This document shows positions 35,419 to 44,342 of a stretch of 64,000 nucleotides of DNA, piece by piece. Position 1 is the stretch's first letter; every line of letters starts with the position of its first letter. Both the position numbers and the translations under genes were made by a program. The stretch lies in assembly GCF_052162025.1 (NCBI RefSeq), contig NZ_CP197401.1, forward strand, positions 2,542,001 through 2,606,000, given 5' to 3'. This DNA comes from Methylobacter sp015476545. GTDB taxonomy: Bacteria > Pseudomonadota > Gammaproteobacteria > Methylococcales > Methylomonadaceae. The notes beneath the pieces are model-generated. The model worked only from the letters and a program-made list of their open reading frames with translations, was not told the DNA's origin and made no database searches.

Positions 35419-36414
35419 CTACACGGGAACGAGTGGCCATTGGAAGTTTCTCAATAGGACCTCCGGATCACACCAGAGCAGAGCTCCTGTCGTGTTGAGA
35501 TAAATATCAAAGCGAACCTCAATTTCCGCCATTAACTGCTCGTTTCTATTGAATTGAGATTCGTGAAAGCCAACAGGCGGTATGGGCTTGAATCCTGGCA
35601 TATTTGCATGCCGAGAATATCCTGTATTCTTTAAGTAGATCCACTGTTCATTGCTCTCAGCTTGGTTCACAATTCCGGCTACAGGGCCGCTCTGGCCGAA
35701 CTTCCACTGGAAAACAGTCTGTCTAAGTACCAGGTTACATGAGGCAATGCCATTGCCCTGGATCAGATCCCAATCAGGAGCAAAAGCTACAATTCCGCCG
35801 AAGATCTCGACGTGTGGGCTGGACATAAACCAACCGCTCGCCGAAGTTGGAATCCGTTCGGGCTGCAACGCAAAGAGAGCCGTCGCACCAAAGCTGGTGT
35901 GCATCTCGCCATCGTAGTTATTGACCTTAGGCCCGCCAAAGAAGTGTAGGCCATCATCCCGAAAATCCGCTCTCGTGTCTGGAGCAATAGACGATACCGC
36001 CGTCTGTGCCCACCAAAATGAGTGGTCCGTCACGGCTGGTGGAGGAAACACCACAACCATAGGAGGTACAATACCAACTCGATCCCTCCATCCTTGCCAT
36101 CTATTAATACGAAGCTTCAAGCTATTAGCTATCTGGTGGTTCTTCTCAGTGGCTATATCGTATAGCTCAGCGTTGAATTTCTCAATATCTAGGCCAGTCG
36201 TTTCCACAACTGTTCGATACAAAAGCTGCTTTGACTCTAAAAGCTTCTTTCTGATGTCAGGTGATAGGTCACTTTGATTATGAAGCTCGAGTATATCGAG
36301 ATGCGCCGCCCGTCTGAGCGACAAAGCCTCAATGATGTCGGGTGAGAGTTGTTGCTCTGGATTGTTGAGAACTAGGCCATTAGGATCCGAAGCTCCCTGG
36401 ACGCACGTTTTCAT
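35419..36414 (-). CDS. Hypothetical island protein, 331 residues
   Basis: This soluble-looking protein begins MKTCVQGASDPNG after a good ribosome site (AAGGAG). The first 115 residues are helical (IIEALSLRRAAHLDILELHN and ANSLKLRINRWQGWRDR). From about residue 115 it becomes a beta-rich domain with many Trp, Phe and Gly (VVVFPPPAVTDHSFWWAQTA, GWFMSSPHVEIFGGIVAFAP) that could be a jelly-roll or lectin-like fold. No signal peptide. I do not recognise the family. It lies alone between small genes of the island; its GC content is somewhat higher than the neighbouring defence operon. Confidence 0.7.
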   Translation of the reverse strand: MKTCVQGASDPNGLVLNNPEQQLSPDIIEALSLRRAAHLDILELHNQSDLSPDIRKKLLESKQLLYRTVVETTGLDIEKFNAELYDIATEKNHQIANSLKLRINRWQGWRDRVGIVPPMVVVFPPPAVTDHSFWWAQTAVSSIAPDTRADFRDDGLHFFGGPKVNNYDGEMHTSFGATALFALQPERIPTSASGWFMSSPHVEIFGGIVAFAPDWDLIQGNGIASCNLVLRQTVFQWKFGQSGPVAGIVNQAESNEQWIYLKNTGYSRHANMPGFKPIPPVGFHESQFNRNEQLMAEIEVRFDIYLNTTGALLWCDPEVLLRNFQWPLVPV

Positions 36415-36511
36415 AGCACATCTCCTTAAGGATTGGTGAATTTAAACAACCGACAGAAATGTTACATGAGATTGCGGGATTAATTTGAACCCATATTCAA
36501 CAATACATATT

Positions 36512-36694
36512 TCATACTAAATACGCAATATGTAAGAATACCCATATGCACCAGTTCGTCTCTTCTGCGGTATATTTTCCTTCGCAATACGCATCCACTG
36601 CGACTTGAACATAAGCCCTATAGCTTGAGGGCATTTCAGTCGACTCGCCGTAGGTTGGCTTGGAGTTGGGGACGCAAGCGCTCATCCAGTCCAA
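36512..36694 (-). CDS. Possible small hypothetical protein
   Basis: A 60-codon open frame (MDWMSACVPNSKPTYGESTE at the start) lies in the 337-bp gap between two island genes. It has a composition that could be coding (several Trp and Cys) but no recognisable domain and no clear ribosome site. Weak call; the rest of the gap shows nothing. Confidence 0.3.
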   Translation of the reverse strand: MDWMSACVPNSKPTYGESTEMPSSYRAYVQVAVDAYCEGKYTAEETNWCIWVFLHIAYLV

Positions 36695-36751
36695 TTGATA
36701 TTGTGTTATTGCGGCATCATCAACCTGTCTAGCTCAATTTCATTCCAGCAT

Positions 36752-37201
36752 TTATCTATTATTTCTCAATTGATTCTGATAAACTTCGTTATAGATACGA
36801 TTCTGAGTAGCAGCCCCTTCATTCAAGGAATTAATTCCATGATACTTACGCTCAATCTCTTCAGCATCACCATGCAAAGCATCATGCATCATTCTGTTAA
36901 TCGTGCCAATAGTGCCCGCAGCTGGACCACTTATTTGAGGTGCCTGATACTGATCCTGCTGAGGATATCCTTGCCATTGTTGAGCCTGCTGTTGCTGAGC
37001 CATGATTGCTGAATAAACATAATTAAATCTGTTCCTGCTAACTTGGCATGAGGTATGCACTTTAAGACATTGCGATGTACTATTGCCACATCTACAAGCG
37101 CAAGCTTCTTGACTTAGTATTTCATCAATCATTTCTAGATTTACTGCATAAGCAGTAGCATTGAAAAATAACATTGCAAATAGCAATAATTTTTTCTTCA
37201 T
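36752..37201 (-). CDS. Secreted Cys- and Gln-rich hypothetical protein
   Basis: The roughly 149-residue protein has a typical Sec signal peptide (MKKKLLLFAMLFFNATAYA). A cysteine cluster EACACRCGNSTSQCLKVHTSC follows (quoted: EACACRCGN, SQCLKVHTSC) within about 45 residues, and then a Gln-rich stretch and a charged helical tail. GAGGAG sits 7 nt before the ATG at 37201; an ATG 6 nt further upstream is possible. The Cys cluster suggests disulfides or metal binding in the periplasm. Family unknown. It lies just upstream of the IS element boundary in sequence, on the same strand. Confidence 0.6.
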   Translation of the reverse strand: MKKKLLLFAMLFFNATAYAVNLEMIDEILSQEACACRCGNSTSQCLKVHTSCQVSRNRFNYVYSAIMAQQQQAQQWQGYPQQDQYQAPQISGPAAGTIGTINRMMHDALHGDAEEIERKYHGINSLNEGAATQNRIYNEVYQNQLRNNR

Positions 37202-37351
37202 ATTCATCTCCTCTTAGCAAATGCACAAGGCAGAATTTGTAGATGAAATCCTGAATACGTGCATTCTGGTACAAAAATTCTTTATATTCCATCTTTATAA
37301 AGCTTTATAGCTTTTATCCTTCGACGTTTGTCAAAATAGTTGTCGTGTTTT

Positions 37352-38419
37352 CTACGCTGCCTGGTCTCTAGCTACGCTGTTCAATGCACCCTCCTTATCC
37401 GGGTTGAGCCATACCTCACCGACAGGTGACCAGTTCCTGGTTTTGCCGCTCCATCGCTCAGGCCGTCTTTGCCTGGCTGTTTCGTAAACGACTTTTCGCG
37501 CTGCCAGGATCTGATGATCAGAGCCATTGTGACGTTCGGCGGGCGTGACAAAACGAATGCCGCTATGCCGATGCGCCTTGTTGTACCAACTGACAAAGCC
37601 ATAGACCCAGGCTCTGGCTTCTTCGAGGCTCTGGAACGGTTTCGATGGATAAGCCGGCGTATATTTCAGGGTACCAAACAGACTCTCCGAATAGGGATTG
37701 TCATTGCTCACCGAGGGGCGACTGAACGAGGGCACCACACCCAGTCGCTGTAGGGTAGCCAACATCGTTACTCCCTTCATCGGTGAGCCGTTGTCGGCGT
37801 GCAGCACCAGGCCTTTTTCCGTGACACCTTCCGCCAGGCACGCCTTCCTGATCAATAGCGCTGCATACTCGGCTTTTTCATGTTCATGGATTTCCCAGCC
37901 AACGATCTTGCGACTGTAGATGTCCATGACCAGATAGAGCCGATAAAACAGGCCGGACACCACGGTCGCCAAGTAGGTAATATCCCAACTCCAGACCTGG
38001 TTGGGACCTGTCGCCCGGTATCCTTTGGGTTTGGCGACGTTTCTTGGCGCCTGGGCTTTGCCGCGGTGATGCCGTTGGTTGGCTTCCCGCAATACGCGGT
38101 AAAAACTGGCTTCGGAAGCGAGGTAAATCCCTTGGTCCGCCAGTGCTGGCACGATCTGGGAAGGCGGCAAGCTGCGGTAGTCTTCCCGGTTACAGATCGC
38201 CAGGATCTGCTGTCGTTCCTCCAGGCTCAGTTTATTTGCCGGTGCCGGCCGCTCGGCTTGTGGTCGGCCGTCTTCTTTTACCGCAGAGTCTTGCGTCCAG
38301 CGCTGGTAAGTCCTCAGACTGATCTCCAACATGTCACAAGCGTTCCCGGCCAATGCGCCGGCTTCCACGGCTTCTTCGATCAGATTTACCGCTTTATGGC
38401 GATCTGAGAGGCTGATCAT
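37352..38419 (-). CDS. IS3-family transposase OrfB (DDE integrase)
   Basis: The 355-residue protein has an N-terminal helical part with an HTH_21-type region (LPPSQIVPALADQGIYLASE) and an rve integrase core. The DDE residues are seen in VWSWDITYL (Asp), LVLHADNGSPMKG (Asp) and NDNPYSESLFGTLKY (Glu). It catalyses strand transfer of the element. Its ATG lies inside the end of orfA (26-bp overlap) in the +1 frame relative to orfA, so it is likely made by reinitiation or frameshifting. The gene appears intact. Confidence 0.92.
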   Translation of the reverse strand: MISLSDRHKAVNLIEEAVEAGALAGNACDMLEISLRTYQRWTQDSAVKEDGRPQAERPAPANKLSLEERQQILAICNREDYRSLPPSQIVPALADQGIYLASEASFYRVLREANQRHHRGKAQAPRNVAKPKGYRATGPNQVWSWDITYLATVVSGLFYRLYLVMDIYSRKIVGWEIHEHEKAEYAALLIRKACLAEGVTEKGLVLHADNGSPMKGVTMLATLQRLGVVPSFSRPSVSNDNPYSESLFGTLKYTPAYPSKPFQSLEEARAWVYGFVSWYNKAHRHSGIRFVTPAERHNGSDHQILAARKVVYETARQRRPERWSGKTRNWSPVGEVWLNPDKEGALNSVARDQAA

Positions 38420-38909
38420 CGTCCTCTTCGTCCCCCCAGATCGCCTGGGCTTTTTTTCTTAGCACCAGCAGGGCGGCGGTTTCGGCCAACGCCTTCTCCT
38501 TCTGCCTCAGTTCGCGTTCCAGTTCTTTGATGCGTTTCTCATCCGCTTTGCGCGTTTCTTTTAATCGCAGGTTTTGAGTCCTGTCCCAATCATTCGCCTG
38601 TTCACACGCTTCCCGCCAGGCTCTGATCTGCTCAGGATAAAGACCTCTTTGCCGGCAGTAAGCTGATAACGCTGCTTCATTCATCGCCGCTGTTTCTACA
38701 ACAGCCGCGAATTTATCCGCCGCACTCCAGCCAGAGGGCGTATTATCGCCGTCAGGCAATAAGCGACCTTCCGCTCGAGCCGCTTTTCTCCAGTTGTACA
38801 GGGTCGCTTCGGAGATAGCTTCCTCTTTGGCTATCTCTGGGATGGATTTGTTATGCGGCGGGAGCATTTTTTTCAGGACTGCTTCCCTCCGCTCGCTTGG
38901 GTATTTCAT
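38394..38909 (-). CDS. IS3-family transposase OrfA (DNA-binding)
   Basis: The 171-residue protein begins MKYPSERREAVLKKMLPP and has a transposase_8-like helix-turn-helix (SIPEIAKEEAISEATLYNWR), followed by a second helical segment and a coiled-coil leucine-zipper-like end (RIKELERELRQKEKALAETA). It binds the terminal repeats and regulates transposition. It overlaps orfB. The gene appears intact. Confidence 0.9.
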   Translation of the reverse strand: MKYPSERREAVLKKMLPPHNKSIPEIAKEEAISEATLYNWRKAARAEGRLLPDGDNTPSGWSAADKFAAVVETAAMNEAALSAYCRQRGLYPEQIRAWREACEQANDWDRTQNLRLKETRKADEKRIKELERELRQKEKALAETAALLVLRKKAQAIWGDEEDDDQPLRSP

Positions 38910-38942
38910 TGGTTCGCCTTGTCGCCCCCATCAGACTCTCAT

Positions 38943-39626
38943 TTAGAGTCCAATTTTAATGGAATGACAACTATCCTGACACAGGGGGTCTCGCTCATAG
39001 CGCCATTGAGGTGCCTTGGTAAAGAAGAAGGTTTCCAAGACCGCCTGATGAGCAGAAGATGATTGCTTAAGCTTCCAGTCGATCAAATCACTGACTTTTA
39101 TACTACGAGATCTACGATAATCGACTGGTCGAAGATCATTAAATGCCGTTTCGCTCAAATCGTATTCAACGCATAGACCACGATGTTCGTCAGCATAGTG
39201 ACTCCACATTAAGGGACAGTTCCATTTCTCTGCAAGCGAAAGCACACCACGTTTCCCAAACTCTTCATATAACAGATCTTTTACATTCGAAGCAAGGAGT
39301 CGCATGTAGTAGGCTTCAGCCTCTGAACTGACTTTGTAGTCTCCTAACTCGGTTGACATATAGCGATGATTGTTGATCTCGCGAGCAGCATGTTCCTTGC
39401 CAACAGATTGGGAAAGCATTCTATAGAGAAGCTTCTCCAACGCCTGATAATCAGTATCAATCTGTATGGTTGGACTACTGTCAAGTGGATCGTTGAACGC
39501 TGTGGGGCTAGCATAATAGGCTTCTGCTTCACTGAGCAGTCGAAGCGTGCCGACGTTGAATGCACGGTATTTATACAGGCGCTTCGGAAAAACTTGGTTC
39601 GACATGCGTGGGTTCTGATACCTCAT
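38943..39626 (-). pseudogene. DUF2971-like protein truncated by the IS element
   Basis: The frame opens with KRLYKYRAFNVGTLRLLSEA and continues with YYASPTAFNDPLDS, CPLMWSHYADEHRGLCVEYD and FFFTKAPQWRYERD, all in the order expected for DUF2971 proteins, which occur often in defence islands. After about residue 214 the frame enters the IS inverted repeat at 38981 and stops at 38943, so the C-terminus is lost. No continuation is seen on the other side of the IS. The start may be at 39605. Probably non-functional. Confidence 0.7.
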
Positions 39627-39664
39627 TGAAGATTATTGACAAGCAATAAAGCGCAAAAGAATTA

Positions 39665-40057
39665 TCATCCAGTGAAGCAACTTATTAGCTTATGGTTGAA
39701 TACTTTCTCTCTGTGATAGCGTAAATATTTTACCAATCCATCAGGCATTTTCCGCAGACTCCAATTCCTGTTGACATGGAGTGTTTTGACATCAGATTCT
39801 GATAAGCTGCCAGATATACGAATTCTTCCGTCCTCATCAAATGTTATAAATCTTACGTCAAATAGACGGTCCAGTACAGGATGGAGCAACAGGCCGTTCT
39901 TTGGGTCTAATCGCTCATGATTTGAACAATCACGCCATGGCTTTATATGAGAAGCACGCAAAAGAGAATCATTCGATAAACCTGTTACTGAACATCCGCC
40001 CCATAAATCTTGTCAGCGGAAGTATTTCACTCTAATGTTGAACCAAGCTTTAGTCAT
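39665..40057 (-). pseudogene. HNH endonuclease relic with in-frame stop
   Basis: From 39961 the frame encodes LRASHIKPWRDCSNHERLDP, KNGLLLHPVLDRLFDVRFIT and a C-terminal helix, the core of HNH_2-type restriction-associated nucleases. Upstream codons in the same frame read QDLWGGCSVTGLSNDSL, which belongs to the same domain, but a TGA interrupts the frame just before it (near 40014), and further upstream only 14 codons remain before unrelated DNA. The gene is 5'-truncated and broken. It adjoins vsr on the other strand. Confidence 0.7.
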
Positions 40058-40067
40058 CCCTTATTCA

Positions 40068-40478
40068 ATGATAGATACAATCACCACTGAAAAACGCAGT
40101 CGGATAATGAGCCGTATCCGAAGCAAGAATACTGCTCCGGAAATGGTAGTGAGAAAACTCATATTTTCTATGGGCTATCGCTATAGATTGCATAGAAGAC
40201 AATTGCCTGGTTGCCCTGATATAGTTTTTCCAGGGAAGAAAAAAGTTATCTTCGTTCATGGATGTTTCTGGCATTGTCATGCTGGCTGTAAGCGTGCCAC
40301 AGTTCCGCAATCAAATCGGGATTACTGGTATCCAAAATTGAAAAGAAATAGTAGGCGCGACAAAATAAATCAGGTTGCTTTGGTAGCTGCCGGATGGAAT
40401 GTGATGATTATCTGGGAATGTGAAATCAAAAACAGCAACCTTGCAGAAAAAATAAGATCATTCCTTTCTCAAAATTAA
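40068..40478 (+). CDS. vsr: Very short patch repair endonuclease (Vsr)
   Basis: The 136-residue protein has the Vsr pattern: RSRIMSRIRSKNTAPEMVVR at the start, LPGCPDIVFPGKKKVIFVHG with the catalytic Asp, then GCFWHCHAGCK (zinc ligands) and DYWYPKLKRNSRRD. Vsr nicks T:G mismatches that arise by deamination of 5-methylcytosine, and normally accompanies a C5 methyltransferase; one is encoded 4 kb away in the same island. The ATG at 40068 fits the family start; an upstream start at 40035 would add 11 residues. Confidence 0.93.
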   Translation: MIDTITTEKRSRIMSRIRSKNTAPEMVVRKLIFSMGYRYRLHRRQLPGCPDIVFPGKKKVIFVHGCFWHCHAGCKRATVPQSNRDYWYPKLKRNSRRDKINQVALVAAGWNVMIIWECEIKNSNLAEKIRSFLSQN

Positions 40479-40584
40479 TCATTGGCTAAGATGAACAGAG
40501 CAGATTTAGCGCCAATTCTATAGCTGTTAATATGAGTAACTAGAGAGGCATAGCACAAGAATAATTATTCATACTATCAAAATA

Positions 40585-41538
40585 TTAAATTGAGGTTAAA
40601 TTGATTTTGTCGAAATAAACAACATTATCTGGCTCTGAATAATTTTTTGTATTGTATTCTTCTACCGGAAGATAACATATCTGAGATTCTTCATGCTTAA
40701 GTCCATATAAAGCCGCACCGACTGTTGAGACCTTATTATTCAAAGGAGCTATTACCGTATTGTATTCCTTAAATTGACTCAGGTATTCAGCCAATTCAGT
40801 GGCTACCTTAATTGGATCTATTAATGAAAAACAAAAATTATTGATCCTGGATGCATAAAAATTGCTCAGAACATTAACAAACTTCTGATTCCGTTCATAA
40901 AACTCTGGATTGATTGATTCTTCACACTTGCCAACACCAATGGAAATTAAATCAGGCTCATATTCATCAATAATATATTTTGCTCGATCAAGCTCAAAAC
41001 CAGTCATTATTACAACATGTAGAGGCTTTAATGAAGAACGCTTGCCAGGAAAACCTAATACAGACCTAACATTTCTGAATCCACGACTTAACCATTCATT
41101 ACTCATTTTTGACGCAGGCATATAAATCAATGACAGTTGATCAATATACTCTTGCTTATAGAAGAGCATACCGATAACCATAATGAGCGCGTCTCGAGTA
41201 AATGTAGATATGTCAAGCACGATATTTAACGGCCTCCCGATATCGGCATAAACTCGATCCAGTTGATCAATACAAAAATTAGAAAATTCTATAGGATTGT
41301 GATTACTGTATTCGCTAATTGTTAACTTATCGTTGAAGAGGACTTTTAGCTTGTCTTCATTATTTGAAGAAGCTTTACTGAATTCTCTGACTTTAAAATA
41401 ACTCAAATATTGGATATCTGAATTTTCTAATGCCGTTGGAATAGATAAACAACGGCTCTCATAACTGATACACCCCATTAAAAGGTCTATAGGCTGGTGA
41501 AGCTCTGCTTTAAGTAAATCGGTTTCTAATCTTTTCAT
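40585..41538 (-). CDS. Unknown protein of methyltransferase/HD/ATPase operon
   Basis: The 317-residue protein is not in a family I know. Two alternating strand/helix halves can be seen. The first has IDLLMGCISYESRCLSIPTA near the start and LNIVLDISTFTRDALIMVIG in the middle (about residues 103-122). The second has LHVVIMTGFELDRAKYIIDE and YNTVIAPLNNKVSTVGAALY. This is the look of a tandem Rossmann-like sensor or enzyme, but no catalytic motif is certain. It overlaps the ATPase stop by 4 bp and is the last gene of the operon, a typical position for an effector or sensor. Confidence 0.75.
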   Translation of the reverse strand: MKRLETDLLKAELHQPIDLLMGCISYESRCLSIPTALENSDIQYLSYFKVREFSKASSNNEDKLKVLFNDKLTISEYSNHNPIEFSNFCIDQLDRVYADIGRPLNIVLDISTFTRDALIMVIGMLFYKQEYIDQLSLIYMPASKMSNEWLSRGFRNVRSVLGFPGKRSSLKPLHVVIMTGFELDRAKYIIDEYEPDLISIGVGKCEESINPEFYERNQKFVNVLSNFYASRINNFCFSLIDPIKVATELAEYLSQFKEYNTVIAPLNNKVSTVGAALYGLKHEESQICYLPVEEYNTKNYSEPDNVVYFDKINLTSI

Positions 41539-43295
41539 AGCGACTGATCCTTAAATAAATCTATTTGATTTAATTTCTGGTCTTTTTGTATCTTACTCAT
41601 GCGACGTTTCACGAACGTATCAGAGTCAATGCAAGCAAGATTCAAATCTTCAACCGTCACAGACAATTGCCCCGCATAGCTAGAAGCATCCAATTTAAAA
41701 TAAGGTGCTAAGCGTCTACTAAGAACAAAGCGATACTGCCTTCCATATCCCTCCTTGCTAGGGGCGGTTGATCTTTGGAAGTATCCCCATTCAACGCCTA
41801 GCTCGAAAACATGCTCTAGCGTTTCGTCCATTTTTCCAGTAACCATGATAGAAAAAATTCGCCGTTGTGAACCCTCTGAAAGAAGCATTTGGCGGAAGAG
41901 TTCTCCTAGACTATTAATCAAGCAATAAAGCTTAGAAACAATACTAGGCTCATCGTTATTCTCTGCATCCCTTTTTAATTTCTCAAATTCCGAGAGAATA
42001 AATTCTTCCGACCATGATTTTAGAACACCATCCTGAATTGCTGGAGGAATACTGCATAACAACTCATTCTGCGCTTGTTGTGCCTTTGCTTCTGAATACA
42101 TTTGTGCTGCAGGTTCTAGAAAGAAGCGGATAATGCCTGACGAAATATCAACGATATTTTTAAATCCTGCGTAGCTATAGGTAGCGCTTGCTTTCTTTTG
42201 AGCTAGACTTTTCATGTAGTCAGGAATAGCATATCGGGTAACATCATCTGACGCTCTATGACCTTTCCCTTCCCCCTTTTCCCATTTAGCTTTTAACTCT
42301 GATTTAAACACACTAATTCTTTCATCTTGTTTTTTATCGCTTGGAAAATACTCTTGTGGTGGTTTATCAACCCCAGCTAGAGTTAATCGCTTGCTAACAA
42401 TATCATTTATTCTTCTTAAATAATGGTCTTTTTGAGATGTATACAATGTGCTGATATCTACTTCAGTATAATCATGGGTCGAGTCAATCAGCTGTCCATT
42501 CAATGTTCTATAAGTTTTATATCTTTGCTGTGTACTGATCTTAAGGCATAAATACTGAGTTGTTCTGCACGAAACCCAAGTATTTAATATATTTTGCATT
42601 CTTTCACTTAAATTATCGGCATCATCCAGCATCAGATAGATAGGACCATTGGGTGTAAATGGAAGAGATTTAATGGCTTGAGATAAAGGTTGAAAGAAAT
42701 CAGTATAGCCACATAATGCGCCAGTATAAGGCATATAGTCTTTGCTGAAAGAGAGCTTTTTTATATATAAAATTGATTTTTGCCTCTCTTCATCGCAAAT
42801 CTTCGCCATTCTCTGGAATGTTGGACATTCTTCTTTCGCAACATCGGAACCTGCTACTGTTATCAATTTCAAAAAAGTGTTCTGAAAAAAATCATTGATT
42901 TCATCTTGCCTTAAAGTATCTTTCTCATATAACTCCGACAAAAGATTTAACAACAGACTAGTAATATGCATCAGCATCAAATGTTCTGACAAATAGAGAT
43001 ATGAATCTCCTTCCAAACGTTGTATGTCTGTAATATCAAGTCCTGCAACTTTGAAGGGGATATGCACTGCTAAAAAGTCCAAGTCCTCGATGCGACTAAC
43101 TTTGCCAGCATGCAGCTGTACAGATGGCTCTAGGTATTTCAGCATCATGCTTTTCCCAGATCCTCTAGGGCCATGGATAAATGTATGTCCTACATCTTTA
43201 ATTTTGGGAAAATCTGAAAATACATCAATGAACAAATCGGCAACCTCTTTAGGCGATAAAGATTCCGGAGTTCTAACCGCGAATGGGTTTTTCAT
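41535..43295 (-). CDS. P-loop (AAA/ORC-like) ATPase of candidate defence operon
   Basis: The 586-residue protein has Walker A HGPRGSGKS (Lys48) and a Walker B-like LMLDDAD (residues 221-227), followed by WVSCRTTQYLCLKIST, a plausible sensor region. The N-terminal NPFAVRTPESLSPKEVADLF and the spacing recall ORC/CDC6-like AAA ATPases found with prokaryotic conflict systems. The C-terminal 250 residues are helical, ending in a possible winged-helix (YFQRSTAPSKEGYGRQYRFV). It overlaps both neighbours by 4 bp, so the ATPase, HD protein and unknown protein are probably made in fixed ratio. ATP hydrolysis is expected; the partner is inferred. Confidence 0.82.
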   Translation of the reverse strand: MKNPFAVRTPESLSPKEVADLFIDVFSDFPKIKDVGHTFIHGPRGSGKSMMLKYLEPSVQLHAGKVSRIEDLDFLAVHIPFKVAGLDITDIQRLEGDSYLYLSEHLMLMHITSLLLNLLSELYEKDTLRQDEINDFFQNTFLKLITVAGSDVAKEECPTFQRMAKICDEERQKSILYIKKLSFSKDYMPYTGALCGYTDFFQPLSQAIKSLPFTPNGPIYLMLDDADNLSERMQNILNTWVSCRTTQYLCLKISTQQRYKTYRTLNGQLIDSTHDYTEVDISTLYTSQKDHYLRRINDIVSKRLTLAGVDKPPQEYFPSDKKQDERISVFKSELKAKWEKGEGKGHRASDDVTRYAIPDYMKSLAQKKASATYSYAGFKNIVDISSGIIRFFLEPAAQMYSEAKAQQAQNELLCSIPPAIQDGVLKSWSEEFILSEFEKLKRDAENNDEPSIVSKLYCLINSLGELFRQMLLSEGSQRRIFSIMVTGKMDETLEHVFELGVEWGYFQRSTAPSKEGYGRQYRFVLSRRLAPYFKLDASSYAGQLSVTVEDLNLACIDSDTFVKRRMSKIQKDQKLNQIDLFKDQSL

Positions 43296-44338
43296 AATAT
43301 TGTCCTACGACTTGATATAGTTTCTTTTAGTTTTTCACCAACCCAATCAGGATATTCCTCTGTAAGCAAAAAAGTATTAGATGGATATCCTGAATCCTTG
43401 AGTTTAAATTCTTCTTTCTTCAATTCTTCACCATCTTCATCAATGATAATAACAGTAGCTCTAATTTGTTGAAGCTGAATGATCTCATGAAAAAATCGCG
43501 AACAATATATTCGCTCATCATTCATTTTTCCCAGGCGCAACATAATCTCATCAATTAAGTAGACCTCTTCTTCCTGCTTGCCAAACTTCTTGCAAATGTT
43601 TTTCTCTTCAATATAAAACTCAAGCTTAATTGATTTATCTTGTCTATCAACAACTACACTATTAATTGCATAAGCATATTGATGAAATACCTCACTTTCT
43701 TTTGGTAAAGAATTTGTTTCAATGAGGTGCATTGCAGCTCGTTTTCGATCTTCACAGATTTCATCAGCAAAACGCACTAATGCTGCAATCATGTTGGGCC
43801 TATAATTAACGTCCAAGTAATTCCGGCGATCATCCCATTTTTTATTGCCAATGGTATCTTTATCTCCCTGTTTAGTTTTGCCACCATGCACTTCTGCGAT
43901 ATCCGCTATAATTTTTCGTTCGAAACGATCGGAAGTAGCGAGAGCCCCCATTGCATTCAGGATATCTAGAGGCTTCTTTTCATGTTCTATCCTTCCATGA
44001 ATATTTCCTGCATCATGAAGTAAGATTGAACTTAACAGCAAAAACACTTCATAAGGCTCTATGTTTATCGTTCTTTCATCTTCATCTACTCCTACTAACT
44101 TTCCAGCATAATTTATAACTGCATTAAAATGATCAGGACCATGATCTGTATAAATTCCACCGTCTTCAGCTGATGTGCCCGCCCCTATATACCTATAGAC
44201 ATTTTCTTCAAGCCATTTTTTTATAGCTAAATAACGAGCGAAATATTGGTCGCTACGACCTGGAAACTTATTTTTTAAAGATTGCTTGTTATATAGCCAC
44301 AGCTCTAACGGAAGCAAGTCGTTCGTATTTACCATCAT
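43292..44338 (-). CDS. HD-domain phosphohydrolase-like protein
   Basis: The 348-residue protein has the HD pattern: YTDHGPDHFNAVINYAGKLV (first His, about residues 66-85), LLSSILLHDAGNIHGRIEHE with the HD pair near residue 112 and a following His, and VRFADEICEDRKRA giving the last Asp. Such domains hydrolyse nucleotides or nucleic acids using two metals. It starts 4 bp after the methyltransferase stop and overlaps the ATPase start by 4 bp. In a defence setting it may degrade nucleotides or process a signal; that is inference. Confidence 0.85.
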   Translation of the reverse strand: MMVNTNDLLPLELWLYNKQSLKNKFPGRSDQYFARYLAIKKWLEENVYRYIGAGTSAEDGGIYTDHGPDHFNAVINYAGKLVGVDEDERTINIEPYEVFLLLSSILLHDAGNIHGRIEHEKKPLDILNAMGALATSDRFERKIIADIAEVHGGKTKQGDKDTIGNKKWDDRRNYLDVNYRPNMIAALVRFADEICEDRKRAAMHLIETNSLPKESEVFHQYAYAINSVVVDRQDKSIKLEFYIEEKNICKKFGKQEEEVYLIDEIMLRLGKMNDERIYCSRFFHEIIQLQQIRATVIIIDEDGEELKKEEFKLKDSGYPSNTFLLTEEYPDWVGEKLKETISSRRTIL

Positions 44339-44342
44339 TTTT

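Larger units (their letters stand above)
37329..38981 (-). mobile_element. Complete IS3-family insertion sequence, about 1.65 kb
   Basis: Terminal inverted repeats are visible: TGTCAAAATAGTTGTCGT at the left end, and TGTCAGGATAGTTGTCAT read inward from the right end, 15 of 18 matching. Two overlapping reading frames (OrfA and OrfB) lie inside. No convincing target-site duplication was seen. The right end truncates a DUF2971-like gene. Confidence 0.85.

Noticed and set aside
38440..38465. Programmed -1 frameshift site (A7 run) between orfA and orfB of the IS element
   Set aside because: A -1 shift there leads to a stop before orfB; orfB is in the +1 frame and has its own ATG, so the A-run does not explain its expression.
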